A DNA stretch of 64,000 nucleotides from Aliidiomarina sedimenti. Lineage in GTDB: Bacteria; Pseudomonadota; Gammaproteobacteria; Enterobacterales; Alteromonadaceae. Shown here piece by piece: positions 11,309-20,696 of the stretch. The notes under the pieces are model-generated. The model searched no databases, was not told the origin of the DNA, and worked only from the letters and a program-made list of their open reading frames with translations. The stretch lies in contig NZ_PIPN01000001.1 of the NCBI RefSeq assembly GCF_003986955.1, forward strand, positions 372,001 through 436,000. The letters run 5' to 3'. The translations under genes were made by a program, and so were the position numbers. Position 1 is the stretch's first letter; every line of letters starts with the position of its first letter.

Positions 11309-12190
11309 ATGAAATGGTTTGTCAGAAGTGCAGCAGCACTGATTGTCGCCGCCGCCATAGCGGTTCCCTTTGTTCAGCATAGTGGTCGGGATGCTCAACA
11401 GGACGACACAGCTGGATCACCCAGCCAGATTGAGCGCCAGTCCCAGCCACCGATAGACCAGCCGTTATCGCAGCAAACAGACTTCGTGCCAGCATTCGCT
11501 GACATTTATGATGTGACAGAGCGCAAGCGCGAATTCTTCGCCTACTTACTGCCTGCCATTGACGAAGTAAACCAACGCATTACCGAACAACGTGCCTACC
11601 TCAATCAGCTGCAGAACAAAGTTGAACAGGGCGAGTCGCTGAACCAGCGTGAACAACGCTGGATAGAAGCCATTGTCAGCTATTACCGGGTCGATGAAGA
11701 GCAACTGCAGGAGCAACTCGCGGTATTGAATCGCCGGGTTGATATTGTTCCGGGTACACTGGTATTGATCCAGGCCGCCAATGAATCAGGTTGGGGTACC
11801 TCTCGGTTTGCTACCGAGGGTCTGAATTTCTTTGGTCAGTGGTGCTGGACTGACGGTTGCGGTATTGTGCCGGGCTCCAGACCTGATGGTGAGCGTTATG
11901 AAGTTCGCCGCTTTGATAGTATGGAAGCCTCGGTAGAGTCCTTTATTCGTAATTTAAATACGCATTTTGCCTATGCAGAATTGCGGCAGATGCGGCTCGA
12001 AGAGCGAGAGCAAGAAGACAGCGTCAGTTCAACCACGCTAACCGCGGGTTTAATGAGCTATTCTGAACGCGGCCAGGACTATATTGATGAGCTAAACCAG
12101 ATGATCCGGATTAATCGTCCGATCATTGAGGATGTTCGTGATGAAGGCCTGCAAGTCGAGGCAGAAGGTACTGCTACAGTCGACAGTTAA
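11309..12190 (+). CDS. bax: Bax-type glucosaminidase-domain protein
   Basis: The 293-residue product begins with an N-terminal signal or anchor (residues 1-22), followed by a Gln/Ser-rich linker. The Bax-family domain spans about residues 65-275. It includes the putative catalytic glutamate Glu159 in [15 protein letters not shown] and the following [10 protein letters not shown]. These are the marks of GH73 beta-N-acetylglucosaminidases related to the muramidase part of FlgJ, so peptidoglycan cleavage in the periplasm is likely but untested for Bax. A good ribosome-binding site (GAGG at eight bases) supports the ATG. The gene converges on ttcA, and the two stop codons overlap by four bases inside a long hairpin. 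Confidence 0.85.
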   Translation: MKWFVRSAAALIVAAAIAVPFVQHSGRDAQQDDTAGSPSQIERQSQPPIDQPLSQQTDFVPAFADIYDVTERKREFFAYLLPAIDEVNQRITEQRAYLNQLQNKVEQGESLNQREQRWIEAIVSYYRVDEEQLQEQLAVLNRRVDIVPGTLVLIQAANESGWGTSRFATEGLNFFGQWCWTDGCGIVPGSRPDGERYEVRRFDSMEASVESFIRNLNTHFAYAELRQMRLEEREQEDSVSSTTLTAGLMSYSERGQDYIDELNQMIRINRPIIEDVRDEGLQVEAEGTATVDS

Positions 12191-12204
12191 GTCGGCTGTA
12201 GCAG
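12171..12204. terminator. Hairpin formed by the overlapping ends of bax and ttcA
   Basis: CTGCTACAGTCGAC pairs with GTCGGCTGTAGCAG along 14 bases with a single G-T wobble, around the 6-base loop AGTTAA that holds both stop codons. No T-run follows on either strand, so classical intrinsic termination is doubtful. The structure would protect or end both transcripts. Confidence 0.55.
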
Positions 12205-13116
12205 GTTAACGACCTGGATTTGCTGTGCGTTGGTTGAAGAGTCTTGTGACGCCTCAGCAAATGTATGACTGCCAGGTACCGTTGGCGCATCAAAGGCGGT
12301 GTCCCCGTGTTCGGTTTGCTCGCCCGTTGCGCTGACGCTGGCAAAGTCAAAAAGCGCTTTGTCTGCCAAATGAGATGGCACCACATTTTGCATCGCGGTG
12401 AACATGCTTTCGATGCGGCCAGGGAATTTGCGATCCCAGTCTCTTAACAGTTCTTTGATTTGCTTGCGCTGCAGGTTTTCCTGCGAACCACAAAGATTGC
12501 ATGGAATGATCGGGTAGCCCTGTCCCTGCGCATAGCGCTCAATGTCTTTTTCTTTCACATAGGCCAAAGGCCGGATTACCACATGCTCACCATTGTCGCT
12601 GGCGAGCTTCGGCGGCATGGATTTCAGCGTTCCACCATGAAACATATTGAGGAACAGCGTCTCCAGCATATCGTCACGGTGGTGACCGAGCGCTATCTTG
12701 GTCGCGCCAAGCTCAGCCGCAGTGCGATACAGAATGCCCCGACGCAGTCGGGAACACAGCGAACAGGTGGTTTTCCCTGCAGGGATCTTGTCTTTTACAA
12801 TTGAGTAGGTGTCTTCTTCGACAATTTTATAGTCGATTGCCAGGGTATCCAGATAAGCAGGCAACACGTGTTCAGGGAAGCCTGGTTGTTTCTGATCGAG
12901 GTTAACTGCAACAATGTCAAAGTGAATTGGCGCCACCTTTTTCAGATACATCAGTACCGACAGCAAGGTATAGCTGTCTTTGCCACCGGACAAACAGACC
13001 ATCACCTTGTCACCATCTTCGATCATTCTGAAATCGCCAATGGCCTGGCCGGCTAAACGACGTATCCGCTTTTCCAGTTTATTCATACTGTATTGCTGCT
13101 TGGCGTTCTCTGACAT
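12187..13116 (-). CDS. ttcA: tRNA 2-thiocytidine-32 synthetase TtcA
   Basis: The 309-residue enzyme has the PP-loop SGGKDS at residues 43-48. Two Cys-x2-Cys motifs, Cys118/Cys121 ([12 protein letters not shown]) and Cys206/Cys209 ([14 protein letters not shown]), provide ligands of the 4Fe-4S cluster needed for thiolation. It converts C32 of several tRNAs to 2-thiocytidine. The last about 50 residues are hydrophilic and less conserved. It lies downstream of uspE, an arrangement common in Alteromonadales and Vibrionales near fnr and the cco genes, but is separated from uspE by a terminator. Its end overlaps bax by four bases. Confidence 0.95.
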   Translation of the reverse strand: MSENAKQQYSMNKLEKRIRRLAGQAIGDFRMIEDGDKVMVCLSGGKDSYTLLSVLMYLKKVAPIHFDIVAVNLDQKQPGFPEHVLPAYLDTLAIDYKIVEEDTYSIVKDKIPAGKTTCSLCSRLRRGILYRTAAELGATKIALGHHRDDMLETLFLNMFHGGTLKSMPPKLASDNGEHVVIRPLAYVKEKDIERYAQGQGYPIIPCNLCGSQENLQRKQIKELLRDWDRKFPGRIESMFTAMQNVVPSHLADKALFDFASVSATGEQTEHGDTAFDAPTVPGSHTFAEASQDSSTNAQQIQVVNLLQPT

Positions 13117-13140
13117 GGTTTTACCTGTGTAACTGCGGGC

Positions 13141-13181
13141 AAAAAGAAAGGGCGCCAGTATACAGTTCCACTCGCGCCCTT
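13141..13181 (-). terminator. Intrinsic terminator after uspE
   Basis: On the minus strand AAGGGCGC, 18 bases and GCGCCCTT form an 8-base stem followed directly by TCTTTTT. It separates uspE from ttcA. Confidence 0.78.
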
Positions 13182-13198
13182 ACAATTTAATGCCTGTG

Positions 13199-14125
13199 TT
13201 AACTGGCTTTTAGCGGTGACTTGAAGCCTTCAGGTTTAATCGCGAGAACGTCGCAGTTGAGTTGTTCAATCACGTGCTCGGCGGTATTTCCCAGTAATGC
13301 AGCGGTAAAACCAGTGCGACCAATGGTTCCCAGAACTACCAGTTCAGCATCTATTTTCTCAGCCAGTGCCGGTACCTGATCTTCAGGAAGCCCCTCACGG
13401 ACGTGCAAATTGGCATGATCAATGTGATGTCGGTCAGCCAGAGTGGCGAGCGATTTCTGGTGATAGTCACGAACATTAGCCTGATAATCACTGGTATCGA
13501 ACTCGGGAATCTCTATCGCCATGTTAAGGGGGGCAGTGGGGTAACAATTCAGCAGGTGCAATTCAGCCTGTAGAATTTCACTCATTTGTTTACCCGCAGC
13601 AATAATACGTTCATTCAATGATTGATGTGATTCGTCCTCTGCGCCTGCATTAACGGCACCAATGATCCGGCCATTTGGCGGCCACTCATGCTCTTTAACC
13701 AGCAGCACCGGGCACGGGGCTTTGCGTAGCAGATGCCAGTCGGTGGGGGTGAAAATAACACTCTGTAATTTGTCGTGACGGCGGGTGCCTTTGATAATCA
13801 AATCATGACCGCCATCAAAGGTGGCCTTAATAATGGCTTCAAAGGGACGGTGGTGCCAGACCACCTCAATGTTGACTGTTAGATCGCGGACATCAAAGGC
13901 TTTTAGTAAATCAGCTGCCCATTCACGCTGTTCTTCAATCAGCGCTTTACGCATATTCTCACGCTCTTCCCCGGACAGCATGGTCGTCATTTCATAGGAA
14001 AAGTCGTAAATCGAAACAAATAAGGTAAGTGCACTGTGTTCAAGTCGGGCTAATTTGACGGCCCGCGCAAGGGCTTTTTGTTGATCCTGATTAGGATCAA
14101 GAACAACTAAAATTCGGTTATACAT
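13199..14125 (-). CDS. uspE: Universal stress protein UspE
   Basis: The 308-residue protein consists of two tandem Usp domains, about residues 1-150 and 155-300. The second keeps an ATP-binding-like stretch, GTIGRTGFTAALLGNTAEHVI-type, near its end. The N-terminus MYNRILVVLDPNQDQQKAL matches E. coli UspE (YdaA), whose gene also sits next to fnr. The protein is cytoplasmic and linked to stress survival and motility or aggregation; the biochemical role is unclear. It follows fnr with a 62-base gap and is closed by a terminator. Confidence 0.92.
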   Translation of the reverse strand: MYNRILVVLDPNQDQQKALARAVKLARLEHSALTLFVSIYDFSYEMTTMLSGEERENMRKALIEEQREWAADLLKAFDVRDLTVNIEVVWHHRPFEAIIKATFDGGHDLIIKGTRRHDKLQSVIFTPTDWHLLRKAPCPVLLVKEHEWPPNGRIIGAVNAGAEDESHQSLNERIIAAGKQMSEILQAELHLLNCYPTAPLNMAIEIPEFDTSDYQANVRDYHQKSLATLADRHHIDHANLHVREGLPEDQVPALAEKIDAELVVLGTIGRTGFTAALLGNTAEHVIEQLNCDVLAIKPEGFKSPLKAS

Positions 14126-14187
14126 GAGGCCTCCAGCTCGCTGATATTATTACTTATTTATCAGTGTAGCCGAGACCAACGAATTAG

Positions 14188-14925
14188 CTATGATGTAGCG
14201 CAAGCTCTTAACTGAACACCAGCAATGCTCTGCAGGCGGTCGACGTCGCGCAACAGAATAAACTTCCCGTCTACCTGAATAGCGGCTTCTTTATGCAGTT
14301 TGCTCAGGAGCCGACTTACGGTTTCAACGGTTAAACCTAAATAATTGCCAATTTCAGCCCGGGTCATACTGAGGCGGAACTCTTTTGACGACAGACCGCG
14401 GCTTTTAAAGCGTTCAGAGAAATCAAGCAGGAAGGTCGCCAAGCGCTGCTCCGCACTTTTATTATTCAGCAAGGACAACATCTGTTTGTCCGCACTGATT
14501 TCTGAACTCATCAGGCGCATCATTTGACGGCGCAGTAAAGGAAGCTGGTCACTCAGGGTTTCCAGGCTGGAATAGGGTATCTCACAGACCATTGAGGTTT
14601 CCAGTGCTTCTGCAAACGAGGTGTAGTTATTACTGTGCACCGAGTCGAAACCAATTAGATCGCCAGGTAAATGAAAGGCTGTAATCTGGGCGTCGCCGTC
14701 GTTGCTGACGGTATAACTTTTAAAGCTTCCTGAACGCACCGCATAGAGTGAACGCAGGGGTTCGCCAGCCTGAAAAATCAATTCGCCTTTATGGTAGGGA
14801 CGCTTGCGCTCAATAATATTATCAAGCTTATCCAGCGATGAATTATCCAGCGTATAAGGCAGACACAACTGGCTGATACTGCAGTTCTGACAATTGATAT
14901 TATTTAACCAGTTTCGATCTGACAT
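14188..14925 (-). CDS. fnr: FNR oxygen-sensing transcription regulator
   Basis: The 245-residue CRP/FNR protein carries the full set of iron-sulfur cysteines: Cys12, Cys15 and Cys21 (spacing C-x2-C-x5-C, as in E. coli FNR) and Cys114. The helix-turn-helix lies at about residues 188-210, with Glu201, Ser204 and Arg205 in VETVSRLL, the three contacts that read the TTGAT half-site. A 4Fe-4S cluster that is destroyed by O2 is therefore expected. It lies downstream of the ccoHIS cluster and upstream of uspE. A matching FNR box is present upstream of ccoN at 22216-22229. Confidence 0.95.
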   Translation of the reverse strand: MSDRNWLNNINCQNCSISQLCLPYTLDNSSLDKLDNIIERKRPYHKGELIFQAGEPLRSLYAVRSGSFKSYTVSNDGDAQITAFHLPGDLIGFDSVHSNNYTSFAEALETSMVCEIPYSSLETLSDQLPLLRRQMMRLMSSEISADKQMLSLLNNKSAEQRLATFLLDFSERFKSRGLSSKEFRLSMTRAEIGNYLGLTVETVSRLLSKLHKEAAIQVDGKFILLRDVDRLQSIAGVQLRACATS

Positions 14926-14996
14926 GCCAACATTCCTTGCGCTTTACGCTACTGCATAAAAGAGGTTCCGTTCAGGCTCCTTCTGCATGGTTGCTG

Positions 14997-15647
14997 TTAC
15001 CATTGTTTAAGTGCAACCCAACAAGTCATAACGCCATAGATAAATAAGGCGCCGCCTGCAATCCAGCGGAATCCCTGAGAACGGACAAACGCCCCTAGTG
15101 TGCGGCTAAACATGCCGAAAATCAACATCGACGGTAAGGTTCCGAGACCAAAAGCGAGCATCGTCAGTGCACCGTATCCCGGGTGGCCGGACAACGCCGC
15201 CCAGGACAGTGCGCTGTATACCAGACCACAGGGCAGCCAGCCCCATAACATCCCGGCAATTAATAACTTCGGCGCCGGTGCGTTAGGTGGAAAATGACGG
15301 GTAAGCGGTTGCAGATAGCGCCATAACACAGCGCCCCCGCGTTCAAGGAAAGTCAGCAACATCCACACCCGGGTTAAATAGAGAGCGAACAGAATCATCA
15401 TAATGCCAGCCCCCAGCCGAACCATGAGCATAGCCTGCTGATGGATCTGCACCACGGCAAGAATTGCTCCGGCGACAATGGCACCGGCTAGCATGTAGGA
15501 TAGAATACGACCGCAATTATAGAGTAGTAAGCGGGCAGGGGACTGATGCAGGCCCATGGCGCCGGCAAGCCCGCCGCACATCGCCAGGCAGTGGCCGCTT
15601 CCGGCCAGGCCCATCAGAAAGGCTGATACAATATCAAGATTCTGCAT
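14997..15647 (-). CDS. TauE/SafE-type membrane protein of the cbb3 assembly cluster
   Basis: From the ATG at 15647 the product is 216 residues with about six membrane segments. An upstream in-frame start within ccoS is less likely. The motif MGLAGSGHCLAMCGGL near the N-terminus, with GMLWGWLPCGLVYSALSWA further on, marks the UreH/DsbD-like branch of the TauE/SafE superfamily. This branch regularly follows ccoS in gammaproteobacteria. The paired Cys motifs could bind metal or thiols, and a role in copper delivery or oxidase maturation is an inference from context. The start overlaps ccoS by 14 bases, so the two are probably translated together. Confidence 0.85.
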   Translation of the reverse strand: MQNLDIVSAFLMGLAGSGHCLAMCGGLAGAMGLHQSPARLLLYNCGRILSYMLAGAIVAGAILAVVQIHQQAMLMVRLGAGIMMILFALYLTRVWMLLTFLERGGAVLWRYLQPLTRHFPPNAPAPKLLIAGMLWGWLPCGLVYSALSWAALSGHPGYGALTMLAFGLGTLPSMLIFGMFSRTLGAFVRSQGFRWIAGGALFIYGVMTCWVALKQW

Positions 15648-15816
15648 TGGGCTTCTTGGTTTTCTTTGCCTTTTTTGGCTCTTCATCGAGCAGTATATTC
15701 ATACCCTGCCGTTCAAGATCATCAAACTGTCCGTGGCGTACGGCCCACCAGAAAATTCCGATGGCGAACGCGACCAGTAAAATGGCTGCTGGTACCGCAA
15801 TATGTAAAATTTCCAC
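15634..15816 (-). CDS. ccoS: cbb3-type cytochrome oxidase assembly protein CcoS
   Basis: A 60-residue protein with one N-terminal membrane helix (MEILHIAVPAAILLVAFAIG) followed by FWWAVRHGQFDDLERQGMNIL, the CcoS signature, and a lysine-rich tail. CcoS is needed for a functional, heme-copper loaded cbb3 oxidase. It lies ten bases downstream of ccoI and overlaps the following TauE/SafE gene, as in the classic ccoGHIS clusters. Confidence 0.93.
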   Translation of the reverse strand: MEILHIAVPAAILLVAFAIGIFWWAVRHGQFDDLERQGMNILLDEEPKKAKKTKKPNAES

Positions 15817-15826
15817 GCAAGCCTCC

Positions 15827-18256
15827 TTATGATTTACGCATCAGGCGCAATGAATTGGTTACCACAATCAATGAGCTCGCCGACATGCCTAACATAGCCC
15901 ATAACGGACCGACATGACCAGTCACGGCCATTGGCAGCACCACCGCATTGTATCCCAGTGCCCAGATAAAGTTCTGCCGAATAACCCGCTTAGTCAGCGC
16001 CCCGACATCAAACACCTTTTGCAGCGCGTTGAGACGACCATTCAGGATCACGCCATCACTGCCTGCCTGAGCCAGCTCAGTGCCGCTGGCGAAGGTTAAT
16101 GATGCATCTGCCTGGGCCAAAACGGGTGCGTCGTTGATACCATCACCGACCATCATTACCGGTCCATCCTGCTGCAATGCTTTAACGGCATTCAATTTGT
16201 CCGCCGGTTTAAGTCCGGCACGGACGTCTTCAATACCCAGTTCGCTGGCCAGTGACTGGGCCCGGCGCTGGTCATCACCGGTTAGCATCACCACGTGGAT
16301 ACGGCGCTGCTTAAACCAGTTTATCATCGCCAATGCGTCAGGCCGCAGTTCATCGTCTACCTGAAAGGCGGCTAGCAGATCGTTGCGGTCACACAGAAAG
16401 ACGTTGGCCTTCGGTAGTGGTGAGGTAAGATCCGGATGCCACTGGCGAATATAGGCCAGGCTACCAATCCGGAACTCGGTGTCCGTATGGGTTGCTGAAA
16501 GACCTTGCCCGGGCAAGTTATCCACCTCGCTGAGCTGGACGGCCTGTTCCGCCAATTGCTGGAACGGGCGCGCTAACGGATGTTCTGAGTAGTTCTCAAT
16601 ACTGTGCACAATCTGCTTCAGGTGATCGCTGTCCTGATCCGGGTGGTACCAGGCGTCGATAATGGAAAAACGGCCCTGAGTGAGCGTTCCTGTCTTATCC
16701 ACACAGAGCGTTTTTATCCGTCCCAGACCTTCGAGAATAGTGGCATTTTTAATCAGGATCCCACCGCGGTTGAGGCGATTGATGGCTCCACTCATCGCAG
16801 TAGGCGCTGCCAGTGCCAGCGCACAGGGGCAGGTTGCAACCAGCACCGACAGGGTAATCCAGAACGCATCGGCTGGGTCCAAAAACATCCAGCTGGTAAA
16901 CGTAAGGGCGGCGATTAACAGGGTGGCAAAAACAAAATAACGACCGACAACATCGGCAAAACGGGCAAAGCGGGGCTTTTGCTCCATCGCGGTGTCCTGC
17001 AATGAGACAATGCTCGATAGCAGGGTGTCCTGATGAGTACCGGTGACGGTCAACGTAATCGGACTGTGCTGGTTGACGCTACCGGCATATAGTTGGTCAC
17101 CGGCGCGTTTTGCGACCGGTCGGCTTTCACCGGTTAACAGGGATTCGTCGCACCAGGCCGTCGCAGTCTGCAGGCGCCCGTCAACTGGTAGAGGCTCACC
17201 TGGTTTGACTCGTATAGAGTCACCGGCCTGCAGGTACTTGACCATGACTTTGTGCCACTGGCCCTCTTCTTCGCGCTCTGCGATGGCCGGGATAAGCTTC
17301 ATCAGGTTGGCTGCGTTGGCGATGGCCCGGTGTTTTGCCAGCAATTCAAGGTAACGCCCCGACAGCAACAGAAACGCAAACATTGAAACGCACTCGTAAT
17401 AGATCTCGCCGGTATCGAAAATGGTGGCATAGAAGCTGGCTACAAAGGCGAGCGCCATGGCCAGCGAAACCGGCACATCCATATTCACCGTGCGGGCCCG
17501 CAAGGCGCGAATGGCGTTGGCAAAAAATGGCTGACAACTGTAGACGATAACCGGCGCGGTAAACAGCAGTGACACCCACCAGAAATAGAGCCGGTGCATG
17601 TCATCAATGTCGTCGTAGTAGAGACCAAAGGCGACCATCATGGTCTGCATGGAAGCCAAACCCGCCACCCCTAAGCGAAGAATATAGCTGCGTCGTTTTT
17701 TCTCAAATGACTGTTCCAGATCCGCTTGCTGGAACGGCAGGGCACGGTAACCAACGGCGTGAATGGCGGCGAGTATATCGCTTAGCTGACATTGGTTGGC
17801 GTCCCATTTCACGTGCACCCGGTCAGTGGAGGCGTTGACTACGACATGTTCGACCCCCTGGGTCGCATTGAGCTGGCGTTCGATCAGCCAGGCACAGGCC
17901 GCGCAGGTCATGCCTTCAACGGCCAGGGTTACTTCGGCCGTGCTGCTATCATTTGAGGTGCGTACAAATTCGCGTTGAATATCCGGGTCGTCATAGGCTT
18001 TAACCTGTTCATTCAGGGCCTGCAGCTGGTCAGGTACCAAAGCCTGGGGGATGCCGTCGGCGTCCACCTCACGGAATTTGTAGTAATGAAAAAGGCCCTG
18101 ATCAATGATGGTTTGAGCCACGGTCTGGCAGCCGTAACAACACATCGGCTGCTCGCTGTCCTGGATGGTAACAGTCAGGTTCAGCCCGCGGGGGATAGGC
18201 TGATGGCAATGAAAACACTGGCTTTCCTGTGTTTGCGGGCGTGCAATGGACTGCAT
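15827..18256 (-). CDS. ccoI: Copper-exporting P1B ATPase CcoI (FixI/CopA2 type)
   Basis: The 809-residue P-type ATPase begins with an extra cysteine cluster (Cys14, Cys17, Cys39, Cys40, Cys43), typical of the CcoI branch. A heavy-metal domain with Cys118 and Cys121 in GMTCAACA follows. The CPC metal site lies around residues 474-476, the phosphorylated aspartate is in DKTGTLT near residue 519, and GDGINDAPVLA closes the ATP domain. It moves Cu+ across the inner membrane for insertion into the binuclear centre of the cbb3 oxidase rather than for resistance. It lies between ccoH and ccoS. Confidence 0.95.
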   Translation of the reverse strand: MQSIARPQTQESQCFHCHQPIPRGLNLTVTIQDSEQPMCCYGCQTVAQTIIDQGLFHYYKFREVDADGIPQALVPDQLQALNEQVKAYDDPDIQREFVRTSNDSSTAEVTLAVEGMTCAACAWLIERQLNATQGVEHVVVNASTDRVHVKWDANQCQLSDILAAIHAVGYRALPFQQADLEQSFEKKRRSYILRLGVAGLASMQTMMVAFGLYYDDIDDMHRLYFWWVSLLFTAPVIVYSCQPFFANAIRALRARTVNMDVPVSLAMALAFVASFYATIFDTGEIYYECVSMFAFLLLSGRYLELLAKHRAIANAANLMKLIPAIAEREEEGQWHKVMVKYLQAGDSIRVKPGEPLPVDGRLQTATAWCDESLLTGESRPVAKRAGDQLYAGSVNQHSPITLTVTGTHQDTLLSSIVSLQDTAMEQKPRFARFADVVGRYFVFATLLIAALTFTSWMFLDPADAFWITLSVLVATCPCALALAAPTAMSGAINRLNRGGILIKNATILEGLGRIKTLCVDKTGTLTQGRFSIIDAWYHPDQDSDHLKQIVHSIENYSEHPLARPFQQLAEQAVQLSEVDNLPGQGLSATHTDTEFRIGSLAYIRQWHPDLTSPLPKANVFLCDRNDLLAAFQVDDELRPDALAMINWFKQRRIHVVMLTGDDQRRAQSLASELGIEDVRAGLKPADKLNAVKALQQDGPVMMVGDGINDAPVLAQADASLTFASGTELAQAGSDGVILNGRLNALQKVFDVGALTKRVIRQNFIWALGYNAVVLPMAVTGHVGPLWAMLGMSASSLIVVTNSLRLMRKS

Positions 18257-18305
18257 ATCGTTTGCGTACCTTCCGTTACCTTAGTGTGCCTGGGACTTCA
18301 TGACC

Positions 18306-18842
18306 TTAAACACCGTAGTTTTCAGGTGCCAGGGTAAAGTTTTCTTCCTGGGGCAGTTGAATGTTGTCACTAACGCGCCATTCTTCATCGAAGGGCTCGA
18401 TAATTATCCGCCAGTGACCGGAAATCTCCCGTGGCAGTTCCGCGCGGTACCAGCCATCCCCAGCGTGCGGTACGCGTAGCTCGAAGTCTTTTTCATCCAG
18501 CGTTGGATGATACATAACGACATGCAAAGCGGCTCGTTGCTGAGGTTCATACTCGGTAAAGCGGAACATTAACTGACGCTCACTGATACTGACATCAAAC
18601 GCAATTCCGAGCTCTTCAGCACGGGCGACTTTGGTCAGCTGGAGGTTTATGGTGCGACCTTCTTTGTAGTAGTCGTCGATAACCATAGAGGCGGGGTTAT
18701 TATAAATAAGCCAGCCGGTGTAGAAACAGGCACTGATAACGGCAACCTTAGCCCCAATGATCCACCAAACCCAAAAATGTTTGTACCACGGGGTGTTCTC
18801 TGCTGATGGTTGGATGGACGATTGCATAGTAGTAGACCTCAC
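18306..18842 (-). CDS. ccoH: cbb3 oxidase assembly protein CcoH (FixH family)
   Basis: A protein of up to 178 residues with one membrane helix near residues 28-48 (FWVWWIIGAKVAVISACFYT) and a periplasmic beta domain typical of FixH/CcoH, with YYKEGRTINLQLTK directly after the helix. A second ATG five codons in (18827) is an equally possible start. CcoH binds and stabilises the CcoN-CcoP assembly intermediates. It is separated from ccoP by a strong terminator at 18886-18910 and is followed by ccoI after 49 bases. ccoG, which often precedes ccoH, is not here. Confidence 0.9.
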   Translation of the reverse strand: MRSTTMQSSIQPSAENTPWYKHFWVWWIIGAKVAVISACFYTGWLIYNNPASMVIDDYYKEGRTINLQLTKVARAEELGIAFDVSISERQLMFRFTEYEPQQRAALHVVMYHPTLDEKDFELRVPHAGDGWYRAELPREISGHWRIIIEPFDEEWRVSDNIQLPQEENFTLAPENYGV

Positions 18843-18885
18843 CGTTAAGTGCCGGGCAGGGACCGTATCGCCTTGCCAAGCGTAT

Positions 18886-18910
18886 AAAAAAGCCCCGTTG
18901 TCGGGGCTTT
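18886..18910 (-). terminator. Terminator between ccoP and ccoH
   Basis: On the minus strand AAAGCCCCG, four bases and CGGGGCTTT form a stem followed by TTT and ATA, a textbook intrinsic terminator. It divides the structural genes ccoNOQP from the assembly genes ccoHIS. Confidence 0.9.
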
Positions 18911-18936
18911 CCTTAGCACTAAATCCTTGTTTTGAC

Positions 18937-19884
18937 TTAGTTATTTAAACTGTAAATATAACCTGAAAGAATCTGAACTTTGTCTTCGCCGAGAATACTA
19001 TCCCAGCGTGGCATAACACCGTTGCGACCATGGCGCAGGGTTTCTTCGACGGCTCGTTGTGAGCCTCCGTACAACCATACGTTATTGGTCAGGTCAGGTG
19101 CCCCCATTGCTGGAGTGCCTTTGCCATCCATGCCATGACAGGCAGCACAGACTGCGAACTGAGTTTCACCGGCGCGAGCCAGCTCCCGGTCCACATTGCG
19201 GCCACTCAGACTCAGTACATAGGCAGCCATTTCGCGAATGCCTTGTTCACCAAGTTGCTCACCAAATGCAGGCATCGCTGCTTCACGCCCGCCCATGATG
19301 GTGGTTTTGATATCAGCAGGGTTGTGGCCCCAGTTGAAAACACCATCGGTCAGGTTGGGGAAGCCAATTCCGCCACGCGCATCGGAACCATGACACTGAG
19401 CACAGTTTTGCAGGAACAAACGTTGGCCTATGCGCAATGCTTCACTGTCATCGGCAATGTCTTCAATGCTCATACTGGCATATTGCGCAAAGATAGGGCC
19501 ATAGACGTCTTCAGCACGGGCACGCTCGCGGTCGTACTGTACAATCTGACCGTCTTCAATGGCTTGCAAACGCGCTTGTTCAGACTCTTCCAGTGAACGC
19601 ACATCCTGGTTGGAACTCGACCAGCCCAGCAAGCCCTGGAAGTTACCCAGGCCAGGGTAGAGCGCCAGGTAGAGGAACGCCCATCCCAGACAGATCCAGA
19701 ATAAGTATGTCCACCACTTGGGCAGCGGGTTGTTGAGTTCAGAAATACCATCGAACTCGTGGCCCATGTTATCGCCTTCAGCTACATCCGTGTAGTTCTT
19801 CATGTTCCAGCGCAGCAGCACGATCAACGCTATCAGGTGACCTATGGTCAGAACAATAATCCATCCGCTCCAGAAGCTACTCAT
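18937..19884 (-). CDS. ccoP: cbb3 oxidase subunit III, diheme cytochrome c CcoP
   Basis: I place the start at the ATG at 19884 (315 residues, MSSFWSGWIIVLT). A longer frame exists but would be read through ccoQ and gives an unnatural basic N-terminus. There is one helix near residues 5-25 and another near 57-78. Two heme c sites follow: CAQCH at residues 161-165 and CAACH at 246-250. The subunit passes electrons from soluble cytochromes to CcoO and CcoN. The start overlaps the end of ccoQ by eight bases, and the gene ends at a terminator. Confidence 0.95.
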   Translation of the reverse strand: MSSFWSGWIIVLTIGHLIALIVLLRWNMKNYTDVAEGDNMGHEFDGISELNNPLPKWWTYLFWICLGWAFLYLALYPGLGNFQGLLGWSSSNQDVRSLEESEQARLQAIEDGQIVQYDRERARAEDVYGPIFAQYASMSIEDIADDSEALRIGQRLFLQNCAQCHGSDARGGIGFPNLTDGVFNWGHNPADIKTTIMGGREAAMPAFGEQLGEQGIREMAAYVLSLSGRNVDRELARAGETQFAVCAACHGMDGKGTPAMGAPDLTNNVWLYGGSQRAVEETLRHGRNGVMPRWDSILGEDKVQILSGYIYSLNN

Positions 19885-20068
19885 CGCTCTTTGACTCCCG
19901 TTTCTGGTTTTGACCTTTGTCGTCGGCTTTTTCGTCTTCTTCGAAGATCGAGTTGGCGTCGTGGTCAAATTTATCTTTGTTTTTACTGCTGTAAGCCCAC
20001 AGGATGACAATAATAATCACCGCAAAGACTAACAGTGTGTAATACGCATTAAATGTTGGACCGCCCAT
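19877..20068 (-). CDS. ccoQ: cbb3 oxidase small subunit CcoQ
   Basis: A 63-residue protein with one membrane helix (residues about 8-25, YYTLLVFAVIIIVILWAY) and a charged tail rich in Asp, Glu and Lys. The position between ccoO and ccoP and the shape identify CcoQ, which stabilises the oxidase complex. It starts five bases after ccoO and overlaps ccoP by eight bases. Confidence 0.9.
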   Translation of the reverse strand: MGGPTFNAYYTLLVFAVIIIVILWAYSSKNKDKFDHDANSIFEEDEKADDKGQNQKRESKSDE

Positions 20069-20073
20069 AGTGA

Positions 20074-20682
20074 TTACCTAAGTGCTGTGCCTAAGGACTG
20101 CAAGTACGCAATCAAGGCTTCAATTTCTGTATGTCCCTGAACATCTGTCTGCGCATTTTCGATATCTTCATCCGTGTAAGGCACCCCAAAACGGCGGAAG
20201 ATTTCCATTTTCTGTGCGGTCAGGGCGCCATCTAAGGTGCGCTCAGCCAGCCACGGATAACCAGGCATGTTTGATTCAGGAACCACTGCACGCGGGTCCA
20301 TCAGGTGAACATAGTGCCATTCGTCCGAGTAGCGGCCGCCAACACGGGCCAGGTCAGGTCCGGTTCGCTTCGAGCCCCACAAAAACGGATGCTCCCAGAC
20401 GGACTCACCCGCGACTGAATAATGACCGTAACGTTCTGTTTCTGCACGAAAAGGACGAATCATCTGGCTGTGGCAGCCAACGCAGCCTTCGCGAATATAG
20501 ATGTCACGACCTTCCAGCTCCAGTGCGGTATACGGGCGCAGGTTCTTTACTGGTTCATTGACCTGATCCTGAAATAACAGGGGAGTAATTTCCACCAGAC
20601 CACCGATGGAAATTGCAATGATCGACAATATCGCAAACCAGCCTACGTGTTTTTCTACTAATTCATGTTTGTTTTTCTTCAT
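20074..20682 (-). CDS. ccoO: cbb3 oxidase subunit II, monoheme cytochrome c CcoO
   Basis: The 202-residue protein has an N-terminal membrane anchor (about residues 14-36) and one heme c site, CVGCH at residues 67-71, followed by [15 protein letters not shown], the CcoO signature. Met axial ligation is likely from [11 protein letters not shown]. It carries electrons from CcoP to CcoN. It lies 14 bases after ccoN in the ccoNOQP operon. Confidence 0.97.
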   Translation of the reverse strand: MKKNKHELVEKHVGWFAILSIIAISIGGLVEITPLLFQDQVNEPVKNLRPYTALELEGRDIYIREGCVGCHSQMIRPFRAETERYGHYSVAGESVWEHPFLWGSKRTGPDLARVGGRYSDEWHYVHLMDPRAVVPESNMPGYPWLAERTLDGALTAQKMEIFRRFGVPYTDEDIENAQTDVQGHTEIEALIAYLQSLGTALR

Positions 20683-20696
20683 GATTCAGCGACTCC

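Noticed and set aside
14141-14164. Inverted repeat CTGATA/TATCAG upstream of uspE as an FNR site
   Set aside because: The half-sites are 12 bases apart and lack the TTGAT-N4-ATCAA form.
19885-20010. Longer CcoP with 42 extra N-terminal residues
   Set aside because: The extension is very basic, is read in the ccoQ region and would displace the membrane anchor from the N-terminus; the ATG at 19884 fits CcoP.
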